Assembly: GCA_015679605.1 (NCBI GenBank) | Contig: JAAAVE010000585.1 | Coordinates: forward strand, 1 to 16,456 | Direction of reading: 5' to 3' | Source: Podila epigama | Taxonomy: Eukaryota; Mortierellomycota; Mortierellomycetes; Mortierellales; Mortierellaceae | Length of the DNA: 16,456 bases | Shown: one piece after another, positions 1-9,976 of the stretch | Numbering within the stretch: the first letter of the stretch is position 1 | How the letters are laid out: each line of letters starts with the position of its first letter | Notes under the pieces: generated by a model | What the model was told of the DNA's origin: nothing | The model's database searches: none | What the model saw: the letters and a program-made list of their open reading frames with translations, nothing else | Made by a program: the position numbers and the translations under genes

Positions 1-1104
1 CGGCGGACGTTGAGGTGACGTAAAGCTGCTTGATAATACGCATGAAGGTGTCATAGCCAGGTTCGTACTATGGTTTTGAAAGTCGTGGTAATGTTCGTGT
101 GAGTGAGCGACATTGTGCGACAGGTATCAGCTGAGATAAAATGGTATGATGAACGTTCATATACCTGCGCGACGTATGAACGTGGGATTCCTTTAGTCTT
201 TCCTCCATTCGCCTCTCCGATGTAAGCTCCGAGGTCAATGCCGATGGCCACAGCGCGTCCACCAAAGATACCGGAGTGAATGGTGATTCCGTGCTTTCCA
301 TCAAGGTTCTTCTGCAACGTGGAAAAATATTAAATACCAACACCATAGTTAGATTGACAATATTGGCAGAAATTCATGGGAATAGCAAAAAAAGCTAAGT
401 CTCTTTACATTGTCTGTGCGGTAAGCGCCGAGGGACTTTGCGCCGTAGTCGAGTTTGTAGCCGATACTAGGGAATCCTTCCTTAGTAGACTTTCTGTACA
501 ATGGAATCTCGATGTCGCGTGCGTCCGTGAAATCGAACTGGTCGTTGACATTTGTGGTCGGGTAGGATGCCAAGGGCTTTTGGAGGACGATAGCCTCGCG
601 GGCGAGAGGTTTAGGCGTAGCTGTGTCAGGTGAGACGCCAAATGTCATGCGAAGGAGTAGGTCATTGGAGGTCATGCCAACAGAGATCAACGTATTTCCA
701 TTGGAGACATAGCGTGACCAGGACAGAGAGTCAGAGAAGCCCATATACTTGGACTGGAAGGCTTGATAGGCTATGACAGCAGAGTGCGAACGAGCGACCT
801 TTGCGTCTTTGGTGACAGTGACGGGGATGCCATGGAAGACGAGAGCCTTGTAGAGCGGCAGCCAGCCAGGGTAGTCCTTGTAGATATTGCCGGGCACGTA
901 GAGAGCGAGACGGGAGGAAGATCCAGCGCTGTATGTACCAGAGCCGGGGTCAGTAACGGCACCATCTCCAGGAGCAGGGACGCGGGTGTTTGTGGTAGGA
1001 CCTCTGAGTTGGTTAATGTCAGGAGCAGCCGAGATTGGTAGAAGATAATGAGTGCATGAAAGCAGCACGCAGGTGACTACAAGGAAGACATGTGTGATTT
1101 TCAT
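1..1104 (-). CDS. secreted protein of uncertain family, 5' part of gene (3' end beyond left edge)
   Basis: Three exons on the minus strand: 1104-409, 311-165 and 67 to the left edge, separated by two 97-nt introns (408-312, donor GTAAAG, acceptor TTGCAG; 164-68, donor GTATAT, acceptor CATAG), both phase 0. An open frame continues upstream to 1221. I chose the ATG at 1104 because it opens a clear signal peptide: MKITH followed by about 18 hydrophobic residues, with a likely cut near ISA-AP around residue 25. At least 303 residues are visible. The secreted part begins with a Gly/Ser/Thr/Pro-rich linker, then a region that looks like an alternating alpha/beta fold (LALYVPGN, IPVTVTKD, SAVIAYQAF, NTLISVGM) and later GGRAVAIGIDLG. 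This loosely recalls the glutamine-amidotransferase-like or CBM-like N-terminal domains found before secreted polysaccharide deacetylases (Agd3-type). That link is inference and the diagnostic deacetylase part would lie outside the window. The gene structure is well supported; the function is not. Confidence 0.7.
312..408 (-). other. spliceosomal intron 1 of the secreted-protein gene
   Basis: On the minus strand the frame reads GAYRTDN, then GTAAAG, then a stretch leading to a stop. It is restored at KNLDGKHG after TTGCAG. A CTAAC branch-point-like sequence lies upstream of the acceptor. Removal keeps phase 0. Confidence 0.75.
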
Positions 1105-2957
1105 GCTCGAAGGAAAACTGCAGTGATGCAGGAGTGATGAGGCCGAGACTAAGAGACCGGCTGCGTTAGTGCGTGATGAGAGTGAAGTGGAGGTGGACCG
1201 TGAGGATGAGAGGGAAGGCACAAAGTGAGCACAAAGTTGAGGGGGAATGTAGATTATTTATTGCAGATGGTGTTGTCATGACTTGGTATGGCATTGCGCG
1301 TTAGCATTGGCATGCTCCAGTCACATGAGCACCGTGTGTGAGTAGTGAACATTGCGAATTTCGGTGGTTTGTTGTGTGAAATGATGTGGTCAGATCCACT
1401 TTGCTCACCGATGTCCCACACATACAACAGAGTGAGACTCGATGGTTGTCCTGTAAACATGAACTGGTATCCCACTCCTAAACCACTCTTCACCACATCC
1501 AAGATGGAGTTTCCCCTTCTTCATTCTATGCTCTCATCGAGCACACAGACATATCGCTCAATAAAAAAAGTACTGCTCAACTTGAAACCAGGAAGGGATG
1601 CAGGGTATGTATGGTTATTTTTGGGTGGTGGCAATGGAGGATAGGGGTACACAACATTCTATGGCATCATTTTGTTGTTTTCAGAAACTTGGTGCTGTTG
1701 CAATGTAAGCATGCAATGCAGACCCATGATGGTGGTGCTTTGTTGGTTCTGGGCCTGGTTTGACCAAGGCACACATTATATTATTTCGATAACGGGTGTT
1801 GTTTGTTGTTCATAAACTGTTTGAGTATAAGAGTTCAGTCCTTCTTGTAGCTGTCATAGAGACCCAACCCAAAATCGAGAGAACATTTTGTTTATAATGA
1901 ATATTCGACATCCATATTTTGCGCGATCTCTATTTGTCTTTCGCGGAAAGATCGATTGTTTGTGTATTGTACAACAGAAAAAACGTTCAAAACAAGGGGA
2001 AAAGGGGTGACAGATCTGGCAAGGGCAGAAGTACATTCCCTCAAGAACCGTACCTGAATTTGAGGATGTGCGTAAAATTCAAGTTTTAAAAGGGTGGGTG
2101 CGCCAACACCAAAGAGCCGAAAATAAAAACAGCTTTACAAAAGACAGAGTACGCGTTAAATCCCCATCGATGTCGACTCCGGCAGCGCCTTGTCGTATTT
2201 CCATGAAAGCTGATCGCTTCCAGCAACTCGGGTTTGCAGCAATGGGCTCTCACTTTCCCTCCCAGGGTGTCTTTTGATTGGCGAAGTAGACTTGTGCACG
2301 GTCATTACTTCAGCAACACAGTCCTCACCCTTTGTTTTTGACTTTTTGGAGAAACGGATAAGGATGGAGGACGAAATAAAACAGTTTCTGGTTAGGGTTG
2401 TTTATTTATTTTTTTTGGGGGGGTCTGGATTGTATGTTCATGTATGGCATGGGATTCTTTGCCCGTTCGATGTTCCAGGTCGAATGGCTCAATGTTTGCG
2501 GAGTCGGCAAACGGTTTTGGGCATTGTTATTACAAACCATTCGGAATGTTTTTGACATTTCTCTGAGGGGTAATACCACTGCCCTTTGACGTGACTGAAC
2601 TCTCGCGACAGCTTCTTCGGTTACATCTATTGCCGAATGAGCACCAGAATCAGAATTCACTTTTCTCAAGTCCAAACTGTGCACATCCCAATTGAAAATG
2701 ACACTTGGACAAAATGTACCTACCCCCTTGTCTTTAATTTGTTCAAAGTCAAAAAAAAAAAAAAAGGCCCACTTGTATTGGAACTTCAAACCTCCACACT
2801 CCTTCTATTCCCTTTTCCATCATCGCTTTTCCCTTTTCCATGACTGGTCGATCTTTACCTTCAGTGTAGGCCAATGAGAGCATACATGATAGAATATATG
2901 TCAAAAAAGTATCAAGAAACCTGAAAAAGGTACAATGGCACATGTCCCATAAAACAG
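1105..2957. other. intergenic, no supported gene
   Basis: This stretch holds the 5' flank of the minus-strand secreted-protein gene; the in-frame extension 1105-1221 is Ser/Thr-rich and probably 5' UTR. The rest is AT-rich sequence with only short overlapping frames that lack domain motifs or splice support. Sequence-level features are an A15 run at 2751-2765 and a repeated 13-mer (TTCCCTTTTCCAT) around 2808-2841. I see no tRNA, transposon ends or promoter that I would defend. Confidence 0.6.
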
Positions 2958-3252
2958 TCAATGGCTGAGCTCCTTCACCGTCAACCTTGATACCAAGTTA
3001 CGCGAGGAGGACCTAGGCATTGCTAAACGAGACAGCCTAGAAAAAGTTCTACACAATGATGTGCTTTGGATGGATGCCAACACCATTGTCAAGTGAGTAA
3101 TCCTATTTGTACAGCTCTGCTTACATGTCCCTCATTCATTCTCACCCAGTTTATCTCTATTCATCTTCATACACCGGATACTATCACACGAACCACTCAG
3201 ACGATATCTAAAAGTTAGAGGAATACACCTTACCAACCTATCCTCCACTTGA
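2958..3252 (+). pseudogene. possible gene remnant or unrecognised two-exon fragment
   Basis: An open stretch after an AACAG acceptor-like site (2953-2957) encodes a polar, well-mixed peptide (SSFTVNLDTKLREEDLG, then AKRDSLEKVLHNDVLWMDAN). It ends at a good donor, GTGAGT at 3093. A 57-nt intron (3093-3149, acceptor CACCCAG) can be removed to give NLSLFIFIHRILSHEPLRR and a stop at 3250-3252. No start codon or upstream exon could be found and the peptide matches no family I recognise. It may be a decayed gene, the end of a gene with distant exons, or coincidence. Its composition is more protein-like than the surrounding frames, which is why it is listed. Confidence 0.22.
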
Positions 3253-4780
3253 TTCCATCTCCTTGAACCACCATCCCGCCTATCCTACAAGATTTACATA
3301 AAAAAAGGGTGCCAAGATAACCGCAAGTCCTTTCGATTTGCATCCCATTCTTTTTGCTACATCATCACATCGCTCTTGTAATTTACTTTTTTACCGAGAA
3401 TCTTCAGGTGCTGTGCCAATAGTCAACCGCATAGACCGCATAGGTGATGCGAGTCGCCACACAACGCCTGATCATATCCCAGTCTTTTTCTAATTGTTTC
3501 GATCGTCGATTCATGGTGTAGCAACATCTGTGTGCTTGTGTCCAGTAGGTGGTTCAATGGTACGTGCCGATGAGAGGAACCATTCTGTATGCATTCCTTT
3601 GGGAAGAACCCCTCATTTCATCCCTCATGCCCCGTCGCTCTTGCCACTAAATACACAGCGGATGTTCATGGGATGTTATACCTCTTCCCTTGCAGTATTT
3701 CCTCCATGGGGCGCGGTCAGCCAATTGACATGAAATGGTGTAGCACCAAGGTTTTGTTTCCCCCATCCTCACGCGTCAAATATGCCACTAGCTTGTCACT
3801 AGCTTGCCACAGTGATATGCTCTTTTACTTTCCCCTCTCTCTCTCTTTCACGCATGCACGCTCTTTCTCACAAGCGAACTCAAAAATATAATCCATGGAA
3901 GCATGTCGATAAATGAAGTAGTTCTTGCTGTTCTATTCCTGTATCCGATTCTCTTTCCAGTTTCAATATCCTAATATCTAAATATCCTACACTCAACTCA
4001 TTTCACTGTTCTGCATCCCACATCGAACATCCAGCATCCTCCTTTTATTCCCAGACTGTTGGTGAGTAAAAACAGCTCTCTCCATCTGCTCCCATTCTCA
4101 CACTACCGCCAAGCACAATACGATACACACAAAAAAGGGGAAGGTACAAGATCACCTTGCATGTCATTTTCTTTTGAGTATTTTGAACCACAACAATGTC
4201 ACAATCCGCTCTGGCAAAAACATCCTCAAACCACTCTTCTTCTCCCTTCTTTTGAAAGCCCTCAAAATACACTCACAATCACACCGTCCGTTGTATGCAC
4301 CCAAGACCCATATCCATGTACACACATACACATACCCCCACATTCGCAGAATGAAAACCCTGTCTCCGAGACGGAAAAAGGGGAAGATGTGGAGTGACTA
4401 TTCCCCTTTCTACTCTATTCATGAACAAGAAATACACAATCACACCAATTGCTCAAAAGGAGGGGAAAACAACGAGTTCCAAGTCAAAAACTTTTGGTTC
4501 ATCTAAACAAGTGAGGAAAAAGAAGATGGAGTGGAAGATTCTGCACCCCTGCTCTATCCATTCACATCCTTTACCTGGTCGGGAGGTACAAATTGTAATG
4601 GCAAAAAAAAAAAAAAAAGATCCTCGTTCATGGAGAGGCCAATGTTGATGGCAGCATGGACCATGAAGAGTAGGCTCTCGAACCACACAAGTTCTATTCC
4701 CGAATGATGCGACGGTTGCACAAACCTTTTCCTCATTTTAATATAATAATGGTCTACAAATATCAACCAAGTCCTCTACC
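3253..4780. other. intergenic, no supported gene
   Basis: This region has short unsupported frames only. It contains an imperfect CT tract (about 3836-3848), tandem short duplications (ACCGCATAG twice near 3427-3444; CACTAGCTTG-like twice near 3786-3807) and an A16 run at 4603-4618. A hydrophobic minus-strand frame near 4625-4710 (ELVWFESLLFMVHAAINIG) has no start, splice or extension that would make a gene. Confidence 0.55.
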
Positions 4781-5376
4781 TTCGTGTAGCTTTATCCTCA
4801 CAACTGCCATCGTTCAATCGTCGCTTCCTCCATACGCGCCTTCTTCCTCACTCTAACGACCCATTCCGCCAACTTTTCTGGCTACCTTTATCGAGCAACA
4901 AACAACAACACCAACAACAACTTAAACAACCCTCATCTATCATCAAAGAAAAAGTCGTTTACAACTACACTCTTCCTTCTGTAGTCTTCATTGCAGATTC
5001 TACCACGGAAAATCTACAGCCTTTTCTCTTTGTCTGTACCTGAATTTTTCCACAGTAGACATCATTACCCAACGTATTTTGCGACCACCTCTTTAGGTAA
5101 AAAGGAAACTACTGAGGTTAGCGCCAGACACCATACTTTATACAACTTATCATTGGCATCCCAACCTCAATTCAGTGATAAACACCATTATCCTCCAGCA
5201 AACATTGTTCCAGGCACATATCCCACATACTGGCAACTCCACACAAATCACACAGCACATATACGCAACAGACACCCATATCCCCGTTCTAAATTACACA
5301 TACACGTTCACACCTCGATTGTGTTTGTAAGGAACGTCATCCCGTTCGATCCTTTCTCCTCCAAACGCCCATCGCC
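4781..5376 (+). promoter_or_regulatory. probable promoter and 5' leader of the chitin synthase
   Basis: About 600 bases directly upstream of the chitin synthase ATG are strongly biased toward C, A and T on the plus strand, including CAACAACAA-type runs around 4896-4930 and many CA-rich stretches to 5300. Pyrimidine and CA-rich leaders are common upstream of fungal genes. No convincing TATA box or defined factor site was found and the transcription start cannot be placed. Confidence 0.4.
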
Positions 5377-8300
5377 ATGGATGTCTCATCTGCACCAGAG
5401 CCCCCAGCAGGAGCCTTTGACATCGTCGAAGACTCGACACAGCTTGGCATTTGGACCACCAACGAGATTGTGTACATGTCCATTGCTGGCGTACTTCTCC
5501 TGATGGCTCTAGCTGAGATTTTCGCCTTCACTTGGTCGCTGACTTACTCATTCATCAAGGTCCACCAAAAGGCTCGGGCTGCAGGGCGGCGCGGCGTACA
5601 ATATACGAGTTTGCTCATGCTGGTCATCTTTTGGGGCACCCGGATCATTTTCCTGGCAGCAATGCTGTCGCTTGTGCCAATACCGCACTGGCAGGGTATG
5701 TCAGCTGAAGATAGCAAGTTCCAGTTCTTGCCCGAGGAGGTCATTATCATTAGCCAGTACTTTGCCTTCTCGCTGGTGGGGTTATTGCTCGTGTTGCCAA
5801 TGTTGATTAGTATACATCAACTATGGACTAGTCCAACGAATGTCAAGGAGCAGTTGGATGAAATGCGAACGACGAGTACTTTTCCACGGGTAAGAGTTCT
5901 ATATGTGATTCATGAACTTGCACCTGCTTTTCATTTCTTGCATTTACCAATAGCAATTCATGGTCAAAGATACTAACTCTGCTCTTTTTGTTTTTATCCT
6001 CGACATTTAATAACACCAAGGTCTTGATTGTCATGCCAGTCTACAACGAACTGCCCGAGGTCCTGCATTTGGCTATTTGCTCGGCCATCGATGGTGACTA
6101 TCCCAAAGAACATTTACACATCTTTATCTCGTTTGACAACGACGCCATCTCAGACCTGTACCGTGCCCTGATTTCAAGCTTGGGTGTACCATCCGATGGC
6201 GACTATTACCCGCCTGTCCTCGACCTCTACTATCGCGGTGTCCAGATCACTGTGTCGAGATTTCCGCACGGTGGCAAACGTCTGACCCAGAAAAAGACGT
6301 TTGGTGTCATCAACAGTATTTACAGGAATTATCCTGAAAAGACAGACCATCTCTTTGTCTTGTTTATCGACTCTGATATTATCTTGCCTCCTGCCACAGT
6401 TGCCAACTTTATGTGGGATATGCAGCTCAAACCAGGGAGTACCAAAGACCTCCTGGGAATGACAGGTGTTATCACTGTGACAACCAAAGATGACATGACC
6501 TTCCTAAACCTGCTACAAGATATCGAGTATGTCCACGGGCAATTCTTTGGCCGAGCGATCGAGTCCGCTGCCGGGGCATGTGTGACCCTGCCAGGTAAGT
6601 GAAATGGCAAGGAAAAAAAATAATGAGATGTTGCAGGCCAAAAAAAAAAAATATTTCACTTACTAAACAACAATGAACATTAACATTTATCTCCACTCCA
6701 GGCGCACTGACCATCTTCCGGTATTCCGCATTTCTCAAGTCCTACAACGAGTACTTTGCCGATGCACCTGTTTCTGACCTTTGGGATTTCGGGCGAAGTC
6801 ATTTGGGTGAGGACCGGTACCTGACCCACTTGCTAATGACCAAGGCGCCCCGTTCAGGTATGATTCAGTTTTGCCACCGCGCTACATGTAAAACTGAGCC
6901 TGTTCGTGAATGGCGCAACCTGCTTAAACAGCGTCGGCGTTGGTTCCTGGGTTTCTTGACGAACGAGGGTGCTTTCCTGAGTGACCCGGCTCTATGGTGC
7001 AAGTATCCTTGGTTGCTGACCTTTCGAATGATTCAAGATGTTGTCAATGGGTAACGTGAAAACATTTAGTCGTTCCATGATTGTTAATGCTAATGGACTA
7101 AAGAGGTTAATATGGACAAAGTGGGCAAGAGAACTGATTTTATTTTTATTTTTATTTAGAACATCTATGGTCAGCTATGCTGTCGTAGTGGCCATTGCAA
7201 CTGGCGTACAGCATTGGTCTTGGATCTGGCTTGGACTTTTGATTGCCTACTTTTGCGTTAATTGGGGTCTCATGTTCGTGTACGGTTTGTGGATTGGGCG
7301 AAAGAAGGCATTCCTTTACCCACTCATGTTTATCGTTGGTCCCTTTATTACTTGGTATCTGCTTGTCTACGGCGTCCTTACCGCAAACGAACGCACCTGG
7401 GGTGGACCTCGAGCCGATGCCAGCAAAGATGAGGAGCACGGCAAGACGGAGACGCCAGACGACGCAGCTGGTCATGGCCATGATGGTGATAATGGGGAAG
7501 CCGGTCAAGAGAAACTTGTGGAAGACGAAGAAGAGTGGCTCGAACTGCCAGACCATTTGTTTTACCCACGGCTGAACTCGAACAGCCGGCGTCAATATGT
7601 TGGTGGAGGGTCAGATGAGGACTCGGACGTGAACAGTATGGACATCAGCCGAGATGTCAAACCTGACCAACACAGCCCTCATAATACCAAAAACGCAGCG
7701 TCTAGGCTTGGGTCGGTCAAAGCGCCAAGGCTCCTTGAACTCAACCTGACAAATTGTCAAACACCCGATACATGGGATGAGAGCCATGATACCGAAAGCC
7801 GGGGTGTATACCAGAGCGACATTGGCGAAGACATCAACAATGATGATGACTCCGATGACAACGACGACTCCGATGAAGGATACTTCAACTTTAAGCCTCT
7901 GGGATTTGCTGCACCAGATATCAAAAAGGATACCGAATGGTGGGATAGTGACCATCATCTCTCGAGGCTTGGCATCCTACCATTTGTCGACCAGCCAAAG
8001 ATCCCAGCCATGTTTGCGTCAACTGAAACGCTCGTCCTCTCACCCGTGATTCCCGCAGCGAGGTCGTTAAAGAAGAAAAAGTCACAAGCAGGATCTACGT
8101 GGTCCATGTCGATTGCTGAGCACTTTGATGACCGTCGCATGTCTTCCGTTTCTTCCCTTGCGATTGCAGGCCCGTCCACAGCTCCAGGCACACCAAGAAC
8201 GGCACCTCTCCGCCGGTCAAAGTCACTCCATGCATCATCCGTTAAGGCGGCAGCGATGGAGGCAGCAGGTGCTTCACCTTCATTACCGCAGCGAGCGGTA

Positions 8301-9371
8301 ACAAGACCGCCGTCACCTGTAACAGCAGGATCAAGACGAGGTTCCATGTCTCTACCCTTGCCACCCGGCTTTGTCCCCTCTCCGGCGCCTTCATTTAGAT
8401 ATGTCCCCGTCGCTTATATCACACCAACCAACTCTACTCCATCCACGCCCAAGCTGAGCCCCTCCATTGCATTTGGGGCAGGTAGCCCGCCACCTATGCC
8501 GTCACCGATGAACCTTCCGTCAACGTCATCTGCCAGCGAGAGTCCCCAGTCGGCGTCTAACGTAGTCACTCCAGCCCCAAGGACATCTACCTCATCTACA
8601 GGGCCTTACATATCTACGACTGGACAGGCAGTCAGGGTCAAGATAACAGGCAACGTGCCATCGTCGATTATTGCTGCTGCTGTGGACATTCCAAACCCAA
8701 ACATGGCTTCTTCATCCTCATCAGGCGCCGCTAGTACCTCGCGTACTCAGCAACATCAACAGCAGTCAGCCAATGACAATGTCAAGCGCATCACAAGCCG
8801 CGTCAAGGCTGTTCAGAACGAGTCGCTCTCGCCCCCAACGCCACCTCTCTCCTCTTATGCTTCATCTGCATCTTCTTCATGTTCCACGGCTCCACCATCG
8901 CCTACACCGGCAGCCCGCCAACGTTCACGTTCTCAGTCGAGATCTCGCTCCCGCTCCAGGTCTCGGTCCACCGCACGTCCATCGACTATGGGCGTAGGTG
9001 GTGGTGAGTCAGTCCTAGTTGCAACAGGCCCCGCAGCGACCCAAACAGCGAGCGTTCATACGGTTGTCAATGTGGAGGCTGAAGCCAGCTCATCGTCGTC
9101 AACTCCGCCTGTCCCACGTATGCCAAAAGCAGTGCGTTCTAGCAGCAACAACCCTCCTCAACGCACAAGATCGCTGCAGAAATCGACAACTTCCTCGGTG
9201 ACAGCTACGACGGGTGGATCATCTGGCGCGGGTATGCCAACAACAGTCAAAGTGGGTGATACCCCAGTGGCACCTCCTCGCCGGTCTTCCCTTCATAGAA
9301 AAAGAAGATCCAGTACAGGTGAAGCAGAGGCAGCCGCGGGTGAAGGCTCTAGTCGTCCGTCAAAATCCTGA
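5377..9371 (+). CDS. chitin synthase (GT2 family), membrane protein with long disordered C-terminal tail
   Basis: Four exons: 5377-5889, 6021-6594, 6702-7050, 7160-9371; introns of 131, 107 and 109 nt with donors GTAAGA, GTAAGT, GTAACG. The product is 1215 residues. It should polymerise UDP-GlcNAc into chitin at the plasma membrane. Order of parts: three N-terminal membrane segments (about 30-53, 75-97, 122-146); the catalytic core from VLIVMPVYNE (172-181), with the DxD motif in FIDSDIIL (D288, D290), the acid motif EDRY (399-402) and the product-site motif QRRRW (439-443); then three or four C-terminal membrane segments (about 480-553) ending at ERTWGGPRADA. There is no myosin or cytochrome-b5 domain. 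Residues from about 555 onward are low-complexity, with an acidic Asp/Asn patch near 703-720 and an Arg-Ser repeat near 1070-1087. The start ATG has a good context (CATCGCCATGG). Intron 1 carries a perfect TACTAAC branch point at 5971-5977. I did not assign a chitin synthase class. Confidence 0.93.
5890..6020 (+). other. chitin synthase intron 1
   Basis: Donor GTAAGA follows codon CGG; a TACTAAC branch point sits at 5971-5977 and the acceptor is ACCAAG. It joins TSTFPR to VLIVMPVYNE in phase 0, restoring the start of the GT2 fold. Confidence 0.88.
6595..6701 (+). other. chitin synthase intron 2
   Basis: Donor GTAAGT, acceptor CTCCAG, phase 1. It joins CVTLPG to ALTIFRYS, a join typical of the family. 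It contains a short A-rich tract and a TACTAAAC branch-like site at 6661-6668. Confidence 0.88.
7051..7159 (+). other. chitin synthase intron 3
   Basis: Donor GTAACG, acceptor TATTTAG after a T-rich tract. It joins MIQDVVNG to TSMVSYAVV, phase 2. Without removal the exon 3 frame meets TAA at once. Confidence 0.85.
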
Positions 9372-9390
9372 ACTCAAAGAAAGTAAAAGA

Positions 9391-9396
9391 AATAAA
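9391..9396 (+). terminator. poly(A) signal for the chitin synthase
   Basis: AATAAA lies 20 bases after the TGA stop in an A-rich 3' region. This is the only canonical hexamer close downstream on the plus strand. Confidence 0.5.
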
Positions 9397-9592
9397 AAGA
9401 AAAAGACAGTTTATTTTACAGGCATGTTACACCAACACCTTGAAGAATGAAGAAAGATAAAAGATAAAAAAAAGCTCGGACCGTTTCCGAAGATGTCATT
9501 TGACGCGTCACAAAGAAAAAAAAAACTCGTGAGATGACTGTGTGATACATGCAAGGAGAGAGATGGGTATGCCATATGATTACTATTTTTTT

Positions 9593-9598
9593 TTTATT
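9593..9598 (-). terminator. poly(A) signal for the defensin-like gene
   Basis: On the minus strand AATAAA lies about 63 bases after the stop at 9661-9663, within GGAATAAAAA. The placement is right for a canonical 3' end. Confidence 0.55.
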
Positions 9599-9660
9599 CC
9601 AAGAGTATGCAAAGACCTCAGAAGAGCCGAAAAGAAACAAAGGTTCCGCTGTGTCCCGCT

Positions 9661-9867
9661 TTAAGTGCAGCGGCACATATCGCCGAAGCAGTAACCGTTG
9701 GGCAGGCCAAAGTTGACAAGGCAGTTGTGACGGCAAGGGATGGGGCTGGATGGGCATCCCCAGTCGCGCTTCTCAATTTCAACGTTGTTAATAGGGCTAG
9801 CCTGGACGACAGCAACGAGGGCAGTGATGGCGAGAGCCAGGACGGTAATGTTCTTGGTGAAGTGCAT
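9661..9867 (-). CDS. defensin-like secreted peptide precursor (six-cysteine CS-alpha-beta type)
   Basis: This is an intronless 68-residue precursor. Residues 1 to about 23 form a signal peptide (MHFTKN, then a hydrophobic core ending VVQA), followed by a short propeptide ending in the Lys-Arg pair 33-34, a site for a Kex2-type protease. The mature part (35-68) starts DWGC and holds six cysteines at 38, 45, 49, 60, 65 and 67: C-x6-C-x3-C-x10-C-x4-C-x-C. The CxxxC and CxC pair and the GYC...C gamma-core are the signature of the cysteine-stabilised alpha-beta fold. The first three loop lengths match insect and fungal defensins such as micasin and plectasin relatives. The mature peptide should be exported and act on bacterial envelopes, but with only two Arg, one His and two Asp it is nearly neutral. 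The frame stays open upstream to 10119; I chose 9867 because the signal peptide begins there. A TATA box and a poly(A) signal flank it. The fold call is strong; activity is inferred. Confidence 0.85.
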   Translation of the reverse strand: MHFTKNITVLALAITALVAVVQASPINNVEIEKRDWGCPSSPIPCRHNCLVNFGLPNGYCFGDMCRCT

Positions 9868-9968
9868 GGTTTGTAGTGTTTTTTTTAGGGGAGGCTTTGG
9901 AGAGGTTGTTTTCTTTCTGTGGTTGGTGCTGACGAAGAAAAGAGAAAATCTGTCGAAGAAGGCACGCG

Positions 9969-9976
9969 TTTTTATA
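9969..9976 (-). promoter_or_regulatory. TATA box of the defensin-like gene
   Basis: The minus strand reads TATAAAAA about 100 bases upstream of the ATG at 9867, giving room for a 5' UTR of roughly 70 nt. It follows a GGTTGGA-containing stretch. Confidence 0.5.

Noticed and set aside
1105-1221. In-frame N-terminal extension of the secreted-protein gene
   Set aside because: The extra 39 residues are Ser/Thr-rich and would place the signal peptide internally; the ATG at 1104 gives a normal signal peptide.
2406-2789. 127-codon minus-strand open frame
   Set aside because: It begins in sequence translated from a poly(A) run and shows no domain, signal or splice support; composition looks random.
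4554-4766. Hydrophobic minus-strand frame resembling a membrane segment
   Set aside because: It is only about 20 hydrophobic residues, runs into a homopolymer and has no consistent exons on either side.
4991-5503. 170-codon plus-strand open frame overlapping the chitin synthase start
   Set aside because: It lies in the CA/CT-rich leader, is rich in His, Pro, Thr and Ser as such DNA dictates, and overlaps the true first exon in another frame.
7152-7595. 147-codon minus-strand frame inside the chitin synthase
   Set aside because: Antisense shadow of conserved membrane segments and tail; no independent motifs.
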